64,000 nucleotides of DNA, from the NCBI RefSeq assembly GCF_001522545.3, contig NC_031799.1:48182415-48246414 (forward strand), in the 5' to 3' direction. The notes under the pieces are model-generated. The model had not been told where the DNA came from. It worked only from the letters and a program-made list of their open reading frames with translations, and did no database searches. This DNA is from Parus major (taxonomy: Eukaryota > Chordata > Aves > Passeriformes > Paridae). The translations under genes and the position numbers were made by a program. This document shows positions 48,063 to 60,974 of this stretch, piece by piece. Numbering within the stretch: position 1 is the stretch's first letter; every line of letters begins with the position of its first letter.

Positions 48063-51000
48063 GATAGCTCTGGGTGCTTCAGCACTCTCAGGTGGCACAT
48101 GGTTTCTGGCACATCAGGGGCTTTGCTCACTAACAGCTACTGGTTTTTTTCATTGCTTAACAAGAACATGATTAATTCAGGCAATGCATTTATTACTGGC
48201 AAGTTGAGGAGGAGTAAAATCCTGCTGTATTCATCAACATATGTTTTGTTGGAAGTCTGAAAATGACTGCATATAATTAATAGTGATTAGAGACAGTGAT
48301 GGTTATTATGTATTGCCCTTCCATAGAGGTGTCATTCCCTTGTCATGCTCGATTCAAACCAGTGAACCCTTTAGGAACCAGATTGTGAGGTTCCTCTCAA
48401 AAATTTTTCAGTAATTGTTATATTTTTGGAGGAAAAGAGAGAGTAAGCAGAGATGAAAACTTCAAATGAGTACTTTGCCCTCCTCATGAAGACTGCTGAA
48501 AGCAATGTTCCTGCTCTTGGCTGGTACTGAAATTGCTGTCATCCTGCTTAGGAGCATCACTGTGTTGGACTTTTTGCTCTTGGTGGATGATAGCTGTTAG
48601 AATGAGCGGGTGGCCAGCAAAGTGCGCAGTGAGCATTGCTCAGCCATTGCACTGGTGACATCTTCCATCTCCCAAGAGACTGAGAGGGCAGAACAAAGCA
48701 CAGGTAAGGCTTTGGAGAATGTCAGTCCTCTGTAAACAGAGCCAGTGAAACAACAGCATATACAGGCAGTATCAGTAAGGTCCATCTTGTAACCCTGGGA
48801 ATGACCCACTTGTGGTGGTGTGTTTTTGTGTTTTTGTGGTTTTCCCCTAAATAAACTGGTACCAGGTAGCTGGAAAGGGCTATTTAGCAATCTTTTGTAG
48901 CAATTCTTCTCTCTTCTATAATTTTTTCATTATATAGTGCACAGTCTGAGAGAAAAATGCCAGGTTCTGTAAGGGGGAGAATATTGGTGGAAGAACTATA
49001 CTACCCATTAGAAGAGAAGAAGTGAGCAAGGTTTGTAATGAGCTCAGTAGGAAGCAGATACGCTATCAAGAAGAGAAAATAGGTTTTCCTGTGGATCATA
49101 TCTAGTGAGCCATAATTTTGCAAAATATTTCTTAACTTATACCATCAGTGTACCAAAAACTGTTGTGTCTTCTCCAAACTTTAAACATACTCTGAACTGC
49201 TGAAATATGAAAAAAAAAAAACAACCAAGAGGCATACAATGAGTTCTTTACAAATTGATACTCAGGATACAAACAAGAGCTGAATAAGGTCAATCAAACT
49301 ATTTAGATTCAATTTTGAGCCTTAAAGATTTTTTTAACTCTTTCAGAATATTAACTAAAATAAGCTAAATAAAGACCACATAGCATAAAGCACAATTTGT
49401 CCTCTAGAAAGTAGCAAAACAGCCTTCTTCCACTTAGAAAAGCTTTTTTCTTCAGCTTCCCTAACCAAGCTACTAAAACAAAAAACTCCTTCAATCAGAC
49501 TCCTGGTGTCTTTTCAAGGACATGGGTTTGTATTAGTCACTTTTCATGTTATCTTCTCCCAGTAAAAGGCAAAATCACTTGAAAGAGTAGAATGGCACTG
49601 GCCACAGGGAAGAAATGGGGAGCAAGCATTAGCTTTGTATGAGTGTGCATTCATGCTTCAAAGCAGAATGAGGAACAGCTGACCCATGCTAGAATTCAGT
49701 TCATTAGGATTGTTTTAGGCAATTGATTGATTACATAATTGCATGGAGCAAGTTTTATATGTTCCTAAAGCTAATTTTGATGAGAAACTGGAATGTCAGT
49801 CAGAAAAGGAAAGAAAAAAATAAAACAGCTTTGTCTACTGCAGTACTTAATCAGAGCTTAGAACACAGGCAACTATTTTGTATGCATTTGTTATGTAAAA
49901 TGAAGATGAGAATGAAGAAGGTTTAAAAATTAAAAAATATGTTGAGTTCTATGAAACAAACCCTTAAATAAGAAAACAAGATAGAGGGGAGAAGAAAAAG
50001 GGCAATTGAAAACTGAAAATAAGATGAACAATTGTGATCTGTGAAGTGGAAAAAAGACATTTATACTATCCGAAAAACAATCTTCAATGTGAAGGGGTAG
50101 ACTTTAAAAATTAATTTATATAGTTTGGATTTCTACATAGATAAATCTGTGAATTACAGGTTATTTACGGAGCAGCTCACTTTTACCATCCTGTATATCC
50201 TTTGAACCATCAAGCATTTTTGACGTTCCTGCCCTCCTTGGTGTCAACAGTAAACTGACTCAGCTTGCACTCAATCCCTTCATATAATTTGTTGATAAAG
50301 ACATTAAACAAAACGAATCCATTAGTGTGCATTGCAGTGGGGAAACATACTATATCTATGTTAATAAAAATTAAAAACCAAACAGTTCTTTGGTCTTACT
50401 ATCACTGATTTATAAGAGGTTTTTCTGTGTGCTTGAGCAAACAAATGTCAAGGTTTTTCTTAATAATAAAGAGAGTTCCTTAAATTATTTAGTAATCCAC
50501 ACTAAAATAATAGGGGAACAATAACTTTAGAAAAAATCTGTTTCCTCCCGAGGTCTACATCTTTAATATGTCTGCTACCATTCCAAATTAGACTAGTTCA
50601 TGTCCAGAGCAATAAACTCTCTATCAAAGATGCAACCTCAACATCTAAGTTGAACTGAAGTTTGTGTAGCTAGATAATGGCCCTTGGGTGCAGTGCTGCC
50701 TGGGGAATGGCACAGGTTACATGATGGCTTTTTACACAGCCACATTGAAGATGCTCCCCTCAGTAAACTTGTAACCCTTCCTCAGGCTCTGCCTTTTCTA
50801 GCATACTGAATGCTGTGTGCTGTTATTCATATCTCTAAAAATGTAGGGAAATGCCTACCAGGGAAGGAGGTCTGTGCAATTCTCATGAAAATGTGCAGAT
50901 ACAGGGGAGCCTGGATACTGTGTACACCTTTATACTCAAAATGAGCAAATTCATTTAGCTTCAATTGTCAACGTGAGACCTAGACCAAAAGTCTGTGTAA

Positions 51001-54000
51001 CAGCCTGTGAAGTGCAAGTTATAAGTGGCTGATAATGAAATATTTCCCAGGAAATATTTATGCAAGTTCAATTGAGTAGTCATGCCTAATATTTTACATG
51101 CTCTATATTGAATTATGCATCAGATATCTATCTGCCAAAGCTAACATATTCAGAATTGTAAAGGCTAGTGAATCATCTAGAACTATCAATCCATGTGTAC
51201 CCCTGTTGTGATGAAGAGACAAGGGAGATACCAGGTGACAATTGATGTGTAAGAATTTAGAGAGCTAGTGCCTAGCTTCAGTTCTCAAAGAAAAAAAGTG
51301 TACTTTATTAGAAAACTTTCTGAATATGATTTTGATAGAATTATATGTGCAACTCTGCTTGAAGGGGTTCTTTTGCTAGAAGAGAAAAATTTACTTTGCA
51401 TTATAGTAATGCCAAGAAGATTTTCAATAGTGAGTGTCAGTTGAATATATAAAATTATTTATTTGTGTGTAACATTAGTCTTGTAGGAGGTTGGTTTAGT
51501 CAAGTAGTAGTTGAATTCAAAGTCTGATTCAAAGACCGATTTTACCTGTAGTCAAACTCTGAAGCTCCAGAAAAGTCTAAGACTCTTCACAGAAGTTCAG
51601 TAAGATCATATTTCTTTCTAATAGTGTGCCACTGTAGGGCAGCATATAAACATTTTGTATGTGTAAGCATCTTTTCATTCTTGGGATACGGTTGCACTGA
51701 TACTTCTTCAAATGGAGACTATCTTGTATAATTTAATAAAAAAGAATGTCAAAATAAAATTAGGAAGATGTTTTCCTGTGCTGTGCAACAGTTAGATACA
51801 GCATCTTCATACTGCATTCAGAACACTTGCCTGAAATGCCCAAATAAGAAGTCCCTCTGTTCTGGGGGCAGGGAGGAAGAATTTCTTACTGCATAGCCTA
51901 CTGAGGTTTATAGTGTAAATATTTCTGTATATGCAGAGATATAGATGTGCGATGTATATATGACTTGCTCTTTTTCCTTTAACAAAATGTTTATATGTAG
52001 CTGGGATAAAGTATAAGTTAAGTTATTGTTTAGCCCATAGGATTAATATTTCAGTAAAAAAATACAGCTTTTGGTTAAAACTTGGCTTGAATATTCACTT
52101 ATTGCAGAGAAAGCAGTTACATAGCTTATGGTGCTACAGAGTGGGGGCTCTGTGGTGTTGAGAAGGCTTTGTTTGGATGTTGTATGGTCAGTGAATATTT
52201 GAGGGTGAGGAGGTTGAGCTCCTTCACAGATTAGGCTCTGAACAGCCTTTCAGCATCAAGCTATGCACACATGCATGTGCACATCCAGACAAACAGAGCA
52301 AATAGTCTCAGCAGGTGGGTTGCAAAACTCTTGTTGTGTATCTTTTTGTGAAAAACATAGATGCTGTAGAGATGCCAACCTCAAACCAGAATGTAATAAT
52401 GTAAAATTAGCTGGAAAAAGCTAGTGAACTGGATCATCTGAAGTGGGACCATATGCAAGTCACACTGCCTAGACACAAAGAATGGTTCTGTTCTCATTAA
52501 GAGAGGATGATGGATTTCTTTGTCTGTCTGTTTTAGGGTATTTTTTTAAAGCCTCAATTGCAGAATTAATTGATACAATCTTCTAACTATAATTCATGGT
52601 TTCCCTAGCTCAGCACCTTGGAATATCATTCTGCTGATTTAGAAGCTTGAATCAAAATGTTTAATTTCGAATGGTGGTGATGTGAACCTTAGCTTGAAGT
52701 TAATAGAGAATATATGGCATTGTCCCACTTTTCTAATCTTTCATTTGTGGCTATCAAATATGCTAAAGGTATGTAAAGAAATAATCTCACAAAAAACTGA
52801 AGAGCCAAGGAATTTGTGGCATCCTGTGGAAAATATAGGCACTATGCCTTATTCATTCATGTGCATTTTTTCTGCGACTTAATAATGATGAGTATTTCTA
52901 AACCTAGTGTGAAATATTATTGAAGAATAATTACTTTTTCTTGCTCAAATGCACAGACATTTAAAATAGTTATTATAGTTTGGGAATGTGTTTATTACAG
53001 CGAATTTGCTGATGAAAAAAATAATTACTTGGCTCTGTGATGTTTTCAATTCAAGAAAAGCAGTAACAGCCTACTGTTTGGTTTATTGTACTTTTCATTA
53101 AAGCAGCTGGTATTGGCTATTCTCAGAGTGAAGATATGAACCATTGTTCTGATGCAATAATTACTGCTTTCATATGGAACCATCTGGTTTTACCTCTCTT
53201 CTCAGTATTTTTAACATCGGTAAGAAATAGTGAATATTCATAAAAGCAGAGTTTTTTATGTAATTTTCAAATAATTAGATTTATTTGCTTTGTTTCAGTT
53301 AACTTAATATGGGAGACTAGACTTAACTTTTAGCCTATCCTTCAAAAAAATATAAGAATTTTTAAGGACATGCCCTGAATACGACTGGATGATCTAGAAG
53401 AAACATAATACAATTTGCGGCATTTTTGTGGGTTGGGATATTTTTATTTGATTACTTTTGGTTTTGGTTTATTTTACTCTGAATTGAAACATTATGTAAA
53501 GATTTGGCATTAGCAGCACACTTGATAGAGTCTCCAGTGTTTTATGTCAAATAATCTTGGAGTGCTTTTTCACAGTGTTGCCAGAAATAAGAACACAGTT
53601 GAGTTAGGTGACTGGGTGTCCTCTTTAAGATGGATTTAGATTTGTCTTAGATAAAAAAAAAAAAAAAAAATGTAGCTTCTTTATTCACAAGTTCATAGAG
53701 TGCTACCAAACTTTTAATTACAAGATTCTGCTAAGAATTAAATTCCTAATGCAAATGCAGCCCCTAATCCCACAGTTTTGGAAGAATGAGGAATATATCA
53801 AGGCTATTTGCTTTTTCCTACACCTGTCACAAATCTCTAAAATGTCTGTGGTTAAAGTACTGCTTATGACTAGTTCAATTACCCTCAAAAGAATTTTGCT
53901 TCTTCACAGTTTAACATTTTAAGGAAACCCTAGTTATCAAATGAGGTCCTCTTCTTTGTCTCTCAGTGGTTTTCTCCTTGCTAGGTACAGAAGGGAACAT

Positions 54001-57000
54001 TTCATAGTTTCAAGGGCATTCGTGGCAGAAAGTACATAATAATATTAATTGAAAAACCCTCCAGGTACTTGTCATAGTCCTGAAGAGATCAGCCTGCACT
54101 GGCACTGTGTATTCAGATAAAGCTCTGCAAGCAGCAGAATGCTTGGATTTATTACTCCTGTCAGACAGCAGGCACAGTTTGCTGGTAGTGGTTTATCAAC
54201 AGTGCTCTGCAGTTTTGGAAACTGATGGCAATTTTATTTTATATTTTATATTTCACATAAGGTTTTTGGGCAGGTCCTAGTGGCACTTGGTAAAGTATCA
54301 TGATAGCTGAAGACAGAATCAGTCCTCTGACTGCAGAGCATTAAGATGGCAGAAAACTATTAAAACAATTATAAACTATTATAAAACAAGTCAACATTGA
54401 TAACTCACACACATGGGAGTTTTATACTGAAAGTTATATTCCAGTATGAAAGCTAGAGTTTTGAATACATCTAAAATGTATGGATCTGTTTGGCAATCCT
54501 GATTTTTATTGAAGTAACTGAATAATCCTCTCCAAAGAGTAATTCAGACAAAAGGTTTTACTGAAGATGAGAGGATCTCAAGTGAATAAAGTTAACCAAA
54601 TTTTCAAACAAGGAAAGCTGAGTCGTGCTGATCTCTGGGTGTTTACTGTTCTAAAATTATTCACCCTAAAAGCTGAGGTTGTCATGTCCTCTTGGTGTGC
54701 GAAAAAAAGTGACGCTAATGGAAAACTGGAGTGGAAGACTCCCAGAGCGGCTTCTTCTCAATGGCACCTGAAGTTTCATCTCTTGAACCTTGTCCAGGAG
54801 CCTGGGCTGGCCAGCTGGAGATGAAGGATGCTGGTACCTCTAGGTTGCTGTGTTCTGGAAGTCTGAAAATCTTACGAAGAACTCTTCTGTAGTTATCTTT
54901 CATATTTGAATATATGATGTATTTCTTACAATGTTTTGTTCAATGTTAACTTTCTCAGATTCCTCTGATTGTTGTGTTTAAAATACTAAACTTGGTATCT
55001 TTGAGGTACCCTTGAGAAAAAGAATCAGTCTACAAATAGTTTTCTAAGTTGTATGAGAATTTTCAGAGTTCACAGTAAACTTTAGTGGTATATTAATGAT
55101 TTCAAAACAAACATAATTTTTTACTGTTTTCTGATCTTGCTGAATGGCTCCATATGACTAGGATTTTCTACTTTTATTACCACATTCTCACCTGATTTCC
55201 TAACTCTTGCTATAAAAGAAATTTGTCTCTCCTATTACTGGTGATTAAGTGTGTTTAACTTTGTGGTGTCACTTGTCATTTCTGTGTTCCTTATAGAAGT
55301 TTTAGTTTCAGTGAAAAAAATCCCATTGAAGTCCTAGCTTATTTTCTTCCCTATCCAACCTATTTATTTTTTAACACTGATAAAGCAGCCTTCATTTTGT
55401 TTCAGACTGGCTTCAGCAGTCATAGGACAAATTTTTCTCTATTAGATGAAGAATTTCGCCAAGTTTCCTTTAATCAAATTGTTAGCAATGGTAAAATCAA
55501 GAAAATGTGAAAAGACAAGCCTGCTTTTGTGTACAGAAGTTCATTTAAGAAGTGGCTTATTTTGAAGCAGGCACACATAAAAAGTTTATTCAAGAGCTAA
55601 AAAAAGACAAAACCAAAGATCATTCAAGGCGCTGTGAAAATCTGTCTTGTGCTCTTTTTGGTCAACATGCAGCAACTAAAATTTAGATAAAATAATACTA
55701 AAAATATATTTTCACTAATCATGCAAAATAAGCAATGAAAATTACACATACTCTTCAAAACAAAACCCCTGTCTTTTATGTGATGCTGTGATATGGGTGT
55801 CTTTGTACAGTTACTTGGATAGTAGTTATTGCAAGGAAACACCACATCATTTTCTGAATAAATGTTGCAATTAATTGTCAGTGTCATTTTTATCTCAGGA
55901 TATAGCTATTTCATTTTTGGAAAATGAAAGTAATGTGATAATTGAGGCTGATATTTGCTTGTAGTGGGTGCACAGATTTAGTGGCTGTACTGAATCATTG
56001 TGTCACAAGGAGGTTTAAGACCTCATTAGGAACCTTTGTTTTATACTAATACTTGGGAAGTAGTCCATCCAAATCCAGAAAAAAAACCAAACCAACTAGC
56101 AATAAATGTAAGTAAGAAAAGTGTCAGAGAGAAATAATTGGATTTTTCACATCTTTTCCACAGAATCCAGAATGGGAGCATGATCTGTTGGTATCTCCTC
56201 TTGTCTGTCTATGTATGTCTACACTTTTCCCCAGGATTTTGTTTCCTAGAACAAATATTTCTGTATTACATGTTTTAAAGAACACATATTTTTGAGGGTA
56301 TTCTGAAATCTTTGCAGAGACTCTGTATCAACATTTTCAGCTTCCCTATAAAGGTGAAAATTAGAATAGCAACATGATACTGCAGCAAGAACAAATGCAG
56401 TAAAATCTCTAAATAGCTTACAATATTGAGCACATTCATTTTATAAAAAATAAAAACATGCTAGAAAAAGGAAACTTTTTACCATACCATAGAGACTTAT
56501 TAATAATGCCTGAATTGAAATTAGTTAAATTTTTATCCAAATATTCCTGGAACAGGGAGGATTTTAGATTACAGGAAAAAAAAAAATTATAAAATTACAC
56601 TCAAGTCCATTGGACATATTTTTGTCATTAAAAGTTGCTTTTGCTCTTTTCATATTACACAGCATATGTTACTATGAGATCAGAGTATAAGTAACCATCA
56701 TCTTCTAGTTAGGATGAAAATATAAAAATTGAATATTCAGAATTTTATTCTTTTTGCGGGCTTTTTTCCTAACATTTCAAAGGGAAAAAGTTTTTGAAAA
56801 CCATGATGTGATATTTCTTCTTTCTAGAGATGCAAAATGTCTGGAAAATTAATTAACATTTTGCATGTCATATTCAGTGTTGCTTGAGAAAGAATGTTCT
56901 TGTGTCTAGCAGCTGAGGATGGTAGGCTTTTTGCGCTGGATGGCAAAAAGGAGTAGGTGAGGAGGTGAGGAGAAATAACATAATGAGTGTCTAGCAGGAC

Positions 57001-58457
57001 CTTTTTCAAGACCCTATAAATTGGTTCAATTTCTTCTAATTTTGATGAATTTTGGTTTCTGAATGAACTAATAACTATTTTAGCATAGTCATAATAACAA
57101 AATTATTATCTATGAACCATTTGAAACTATACTATGTTTCAAATTAAAAAGAAAGGGATTTAATTTCTAAATAGGATTAAAGGCTGCATGCATACATGTC
57201 TTATGTATTTACTATTTTTTTTTTATGTCCAATTAATGTATCAGCACACACTGGAATGGTAATGGAAAGACAAAGTGGATCTTTTACTCTGGCCATGGAT
57301 TGTGTGATCAACTTCTGGCTAAAGCTAGGTAATCAAGATCAGGTCATATGCTCAGCACACAATTATTTTGTGTTTTAGTGAAAGAGGTTGCTGTTTAGTG
57401 AGCAGAATATTTGTACTTATTTGTAGTACAGGATATTGGGATTTATCACAGAATCTTTCACCCATCTGGGGACTTTTGTACGCGTTACAGAAACATTGTA
57501 CAGGGTAAACTCTCTGGTATAACTACATATCCTGTAGATATTCCTGTGGTATTTCCACATTTCTTTAAAATAAAAGCTGCCTTAACCTAGGGGGAAAAAA
57601 AAAAAATCAAGTTGTTCCAGAAACTCTTGGGAGGATTTCTGATTTCAATCAAAAGTCCCTGAAGTACATGTATATATATCCTTTTATACCTGACACTGAG
57701 GAGAAAGAATTTTCTTTCCAAGACTCATAAATGTAAACTGTTGCAGCAGTGACACTTTCTTCGTTTAAGAATAGAGGAGTTTCAGCCTTCTCGTTTAGCC
57801 AGGTTACAGGACTATGATCTTCCAGGTGAATGAAGCATCTGTGAAAGCAGTGTTGTAAAGCTCCCTAGAAAGCACCTCTTGTAGAACATGTCATCATTAT
57901 GGCTTCACATTCATGACCTCTAGCTAGCAATACTTTTTATACAGTACTGGAGCTCCTTCTTACGGGCATCTTGAGTCAATAGGGAACCCACCCCTTGGTT
58001 TGCGTAAGAAGCAGATAGTGACATTCTAATCTATAGGCAGAATCCTACACACTGTCAGTGGGGGGGTTAATTGCTGTTTGTGTGAAGCTGAAAATTGTGT
58101 ATATCCTTCTGTAAAGAATTAATGACCAAAAAAAATTTAATGACCATTGTGATTTTTTACTGGCTCTGCAAGTATATGCATTTAGTTTTTTTCATTAGCT
58201 GTAAAATTCAATAGTGTTTGTAGTGACCTTAGAACAAGTAGACCTACATACATTAAAACAACAGTCAAGTGGGTGCTGCCCACAGTGTTATTTACAAAAA
58301 ATACTATATGACTCGAGTAAATTATTTTACAAGACACTAATTAGTTTTGCCGAATTTCAACACAGATTTGGGGGACTGGATAAGTGTTTAAAAGCTGGAA
58401 AACATAGAAGAACTGTTTCTTACTTGGAATCTTTCTTGGGTTTTTCCTTTTAACGTC
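48063..58457. other. Long AT-rich unique interval
   Basis: No gene or recognised transposon is seen. Points of note are a donor-like 'CACAG|GTAAGG' at about 48703, A runs at 49209-49220 and 53649-53666, and a slightly GC-richer open frame at 54567-54824 (85 codons, no motif). Many short frames on both strands carry no recognisable domain. Confidence 0.5.
53649..53666 (+). repeat. Poly(A) run
   Basis: An uninterrupted run of about 18 A. No LINE or processed pseudogene body is recognised upstream. Confidence 0.9.
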
Positions 58458-58527
58458 TTGGATAAATCTAATCTATCATTTGAAAGAACATTTTGGATAA
58501 ATCTAATCTATCATTTGAAAGAACATC
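58458..58527 (+). repeat. 35-bp tandem duplication, two copies
   Basis: The unit beginning TTGGATAAATCTAATCTATC occurs twice head to tail with a period of 35 bp (58458-58492 and 58493-58527). The copies are essentially identical through 'gaacat'. The high identity indicates a recent duplication. Confidence 0.95.
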
Positions 58528-58762
58528 TCTGAAAATACATTAGTCTGGATACAGAAATACATGGTGAGGAGTTTTTAAATCATCATGACCCTATGGATAT
58601 GAACAAATTATTTAAAGTGTAGGAAAAAAAGTCCTGAATGAGAGTGCTAGTGGCATTAAACCTGACTTCCATAAAAATAGAGTGGAATAAATTTAATTTA
58701 TTGCTTTTATCTTAAGTTAAGAAACTAAAAATACATAAAGATGTTAATTTTTCTTTTCAAAG

Positions 58763-58858
58763 GTGGGAAAATGGAAGTGAGCAATACCACAGTGCTGCAT
58801 TACAGACAGACGAGTCCAGTTGAAGATCCAAAGGCAAAGGAGGCAATGGGGGTTATAG
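58763..58858 (+). other. Candidate internal exon (unproven)
   Basis: The run 'ttaatttttcttttcaaag' ends at 58762 as an acceptor, and 'ATAG|GTAGCA' follows 58858 as a moderate donor. The 96 nt are open in the frame that leaves two bases at the start and one at the end (symmetric phase 1), and encode a polar peptide (beginning GKMEVSNTTVLHYRQ). The length is a multiple of three. The next candidate, at 60886, has the matching phase. I recognise no protein family, and chance remains likely. Confidence 0.2.
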
Positions 58859-59209
58859 GTAGCATTTCATAGAAAAAAGTTATTTCTTTTAGCCTAAACA
58901 AAGCACAGCTGTGTTATTGATGACAGATTTTTTCCTTGATAAAAATACTCCTTCTTCAGATGTAAGCATTCTATTATTAGAAGTGGTAACAAAGAGATAA
59001 AGAAAGAAAACTTTTTGTACACTATCATCACAAGAGATGGGTGTACATACGCTTCTATGTAATATTTTTCTTCCTCTTCCTGGCAAACACAACAACATTT
59101 GTGCTGACCAGAACTTCCCTGGACTGAGAAAATGGTATTCAGGCTGATGTCTGTTTTTGAAGGGATTATTCAGCTTTTGTTTCAGCTTTTGCAATGAGTA
59201 ATTATTTTG

Positions 59210-59258
59210 TTACTTTTTGGGGTTTTTTGTTTTTGTTTTTGTTTTTGTTTTTTTAAGC
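59210..59258 (+). repeat. (GTTTTT)n low-complexity tract
   Basis: T-rich hexamer-like units TTTTTG repeat four to five times and end in a T run. Confidence 0.85.
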
Positions 59259-59607
59259 TAATGCAAGGAGGGAAATTTTCTTTCATCTTGAGCAATGGTG
59301 CTGAAACACAAAATAGCCAGGATAATAGAATACACTTTGGCCATTGATGTTACACTGTGTTCTGCATCATATCTATTCTCAACTAAGTAATTTTGTTCCT
59401 CAGATTCTGTATACAGAAACTGTATGCAGGCAGTGTATCTAGTCATGAACACAGTAATAAAATCCCCAGTGGAAACTATTCAAAGATCAAAATGTGAGAA
59501 TATAATTTAGTAGTGTTATTTCTGCATTATTTAGTTCTCTAGCTTTTCCTTTCAATTCTCTCATTAAAGCCTTGCAATTGGCAGTAGATCTCACAAAGAC
59601 AGAACTG

Positions 59608-59670
<63 letters not shown>
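59608..59670 (+). repeat. (TAGA)n tetranucleotide microsatellite
   Basis: About 15-16 uninterrupted TAGA units run from 59608 to 59670. The purity suggests it is probably polymorphic in length. Confidence 0.97.
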
Positions 59671-59671
<1 letters not shown>

Positions 59672-60885
59672 ACTTGTTAGAAGAGCTTCTTTAGACATTA
59701 GCATACTTTCATACTGAACTGAATATACTTTGTCAAAAAAAATCTCATTTTTGGAGACCTCTTGCTAGAAAGCTTATTTTCCTGTAGTTACTGGAGACAG
59801 TGGGACGGAAACCCAGGAGTATATAATGCCACAAAATAGTTTTTGAATTTGGACAACTCTAGGGTGCTTCTTTTTCTTCCCTATTATGTGCTTAGTGAAG
59901 AAAGCTGATAGGATTGTCTTGATATACCTTTATCTGGCCTCATATAAGTTCTCCAAAAAAATGCTTTTTCATTGGTGCCTTGTATTCAGGCACCAAATGG
60001 AGTAATTAGTATCATTTAGAAATGTATGGATAAAAAAGAAAAATGATGACATTCCTTTAAAAATGTATTTTGCTACTTTGAAAATGTTACATCTAAAGAG
60101 AAAATTATTTAGATAAATTATTTATAATCAAATACAATAAGAAAAACCCCAAAAGTTTCAATGAAAATTTGCATTATAATTGGAAGAGGAAAAGGGAAAG
60201 GAATAAGTGTTTTTAATAATGTTTTATTCATAGACAGCATGACAAGATAGATAGATGAAATCAGTTCCATTTGTCTGTCATAAACAGAAATGTCAGTACT
60301 TGGGCAAAACTTCTACCATAATTTGGATCTGTGACTCTTATGAAGATTGGGAAAATAGAACAGACATTAAACCTAGAAGTAAACAGTTTATTATTCAAAT
60401 ATTTGTTGGAGAAGTCATGTTTTGTATTTTGTGTAATTAACACCATATTTATCACTTAAATTATCAGAATTTAGCAGAAAAATTGCCAGAAATGTCAGTG
60501 GGATGTATACTTTTTTCTCAGAGTTCATGAGAAATAACTTTATTTTTCTCTCCTTCTGTATGGAGATACAACCTTTTTTATTTTTAATTACTGTGGCTTA
60601 AAAAAAAATTTATAAAATACTAAATAATTTTTCAGCCTTCATCAATGACCATGTGGATTCACTATGGAAATTACCATGTACTTCCATTGCAGGATACAGG
60701 TATTTAAAAAATCAGTGAATTTCAAACCCTCCTAATACATCTGGTTTACTAATGAGAGTAATTCCTGTCTCATATATGCTCTCTGTATAATTTTCTTGGT
60801 CACGAGTAGCTCTTTAATTTGCATAAGTTAAATTACAGCCTATTAACCATTTTTGCTGTGTCTCCTTCTCCTGTCATTGCTTCAG

Positions 60886-60974
60886 ATGGTGAAGTAACTG
60901 GAAGAGAAATGACCACGCTTGCAGAAAATGTTGAACAGTTCACTTGCATTGAAACAAGTCCCAAGAGATATTAG
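60886..60974 (+). other. Candidate terminal coding exon (unproven)
   Basis: The strong pyrimidine tract 'tctccttctcctgtcattgc' followed by 'ttcag' (ending 60885) is the best acceptor-like signal I noticed in the window. The following frame, entered with two bases, reads GEVTGREMTTLAENVEQ and continues to a TAG at 60972-60974. Joined to the candidate at 58763-58858, the split codon would be GAT (Asp) and the frame stays open. The peptide looks like ordinary coding sequence but I do not recognise it. Confidence 0.22.

Noticed and set aside
48480..48703. An exon ending at CACAG|GTAAGG
   Set aside because: No coding frame or known repeat was recognised. A non-coding exon cannot be excluded, but nothing supports it.
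59608..59670. A CRISPR-like or satellite array
   Set aside because: Pure tetranucleotide microsatellite without spacers. No CRISPR arrays are present in the window.
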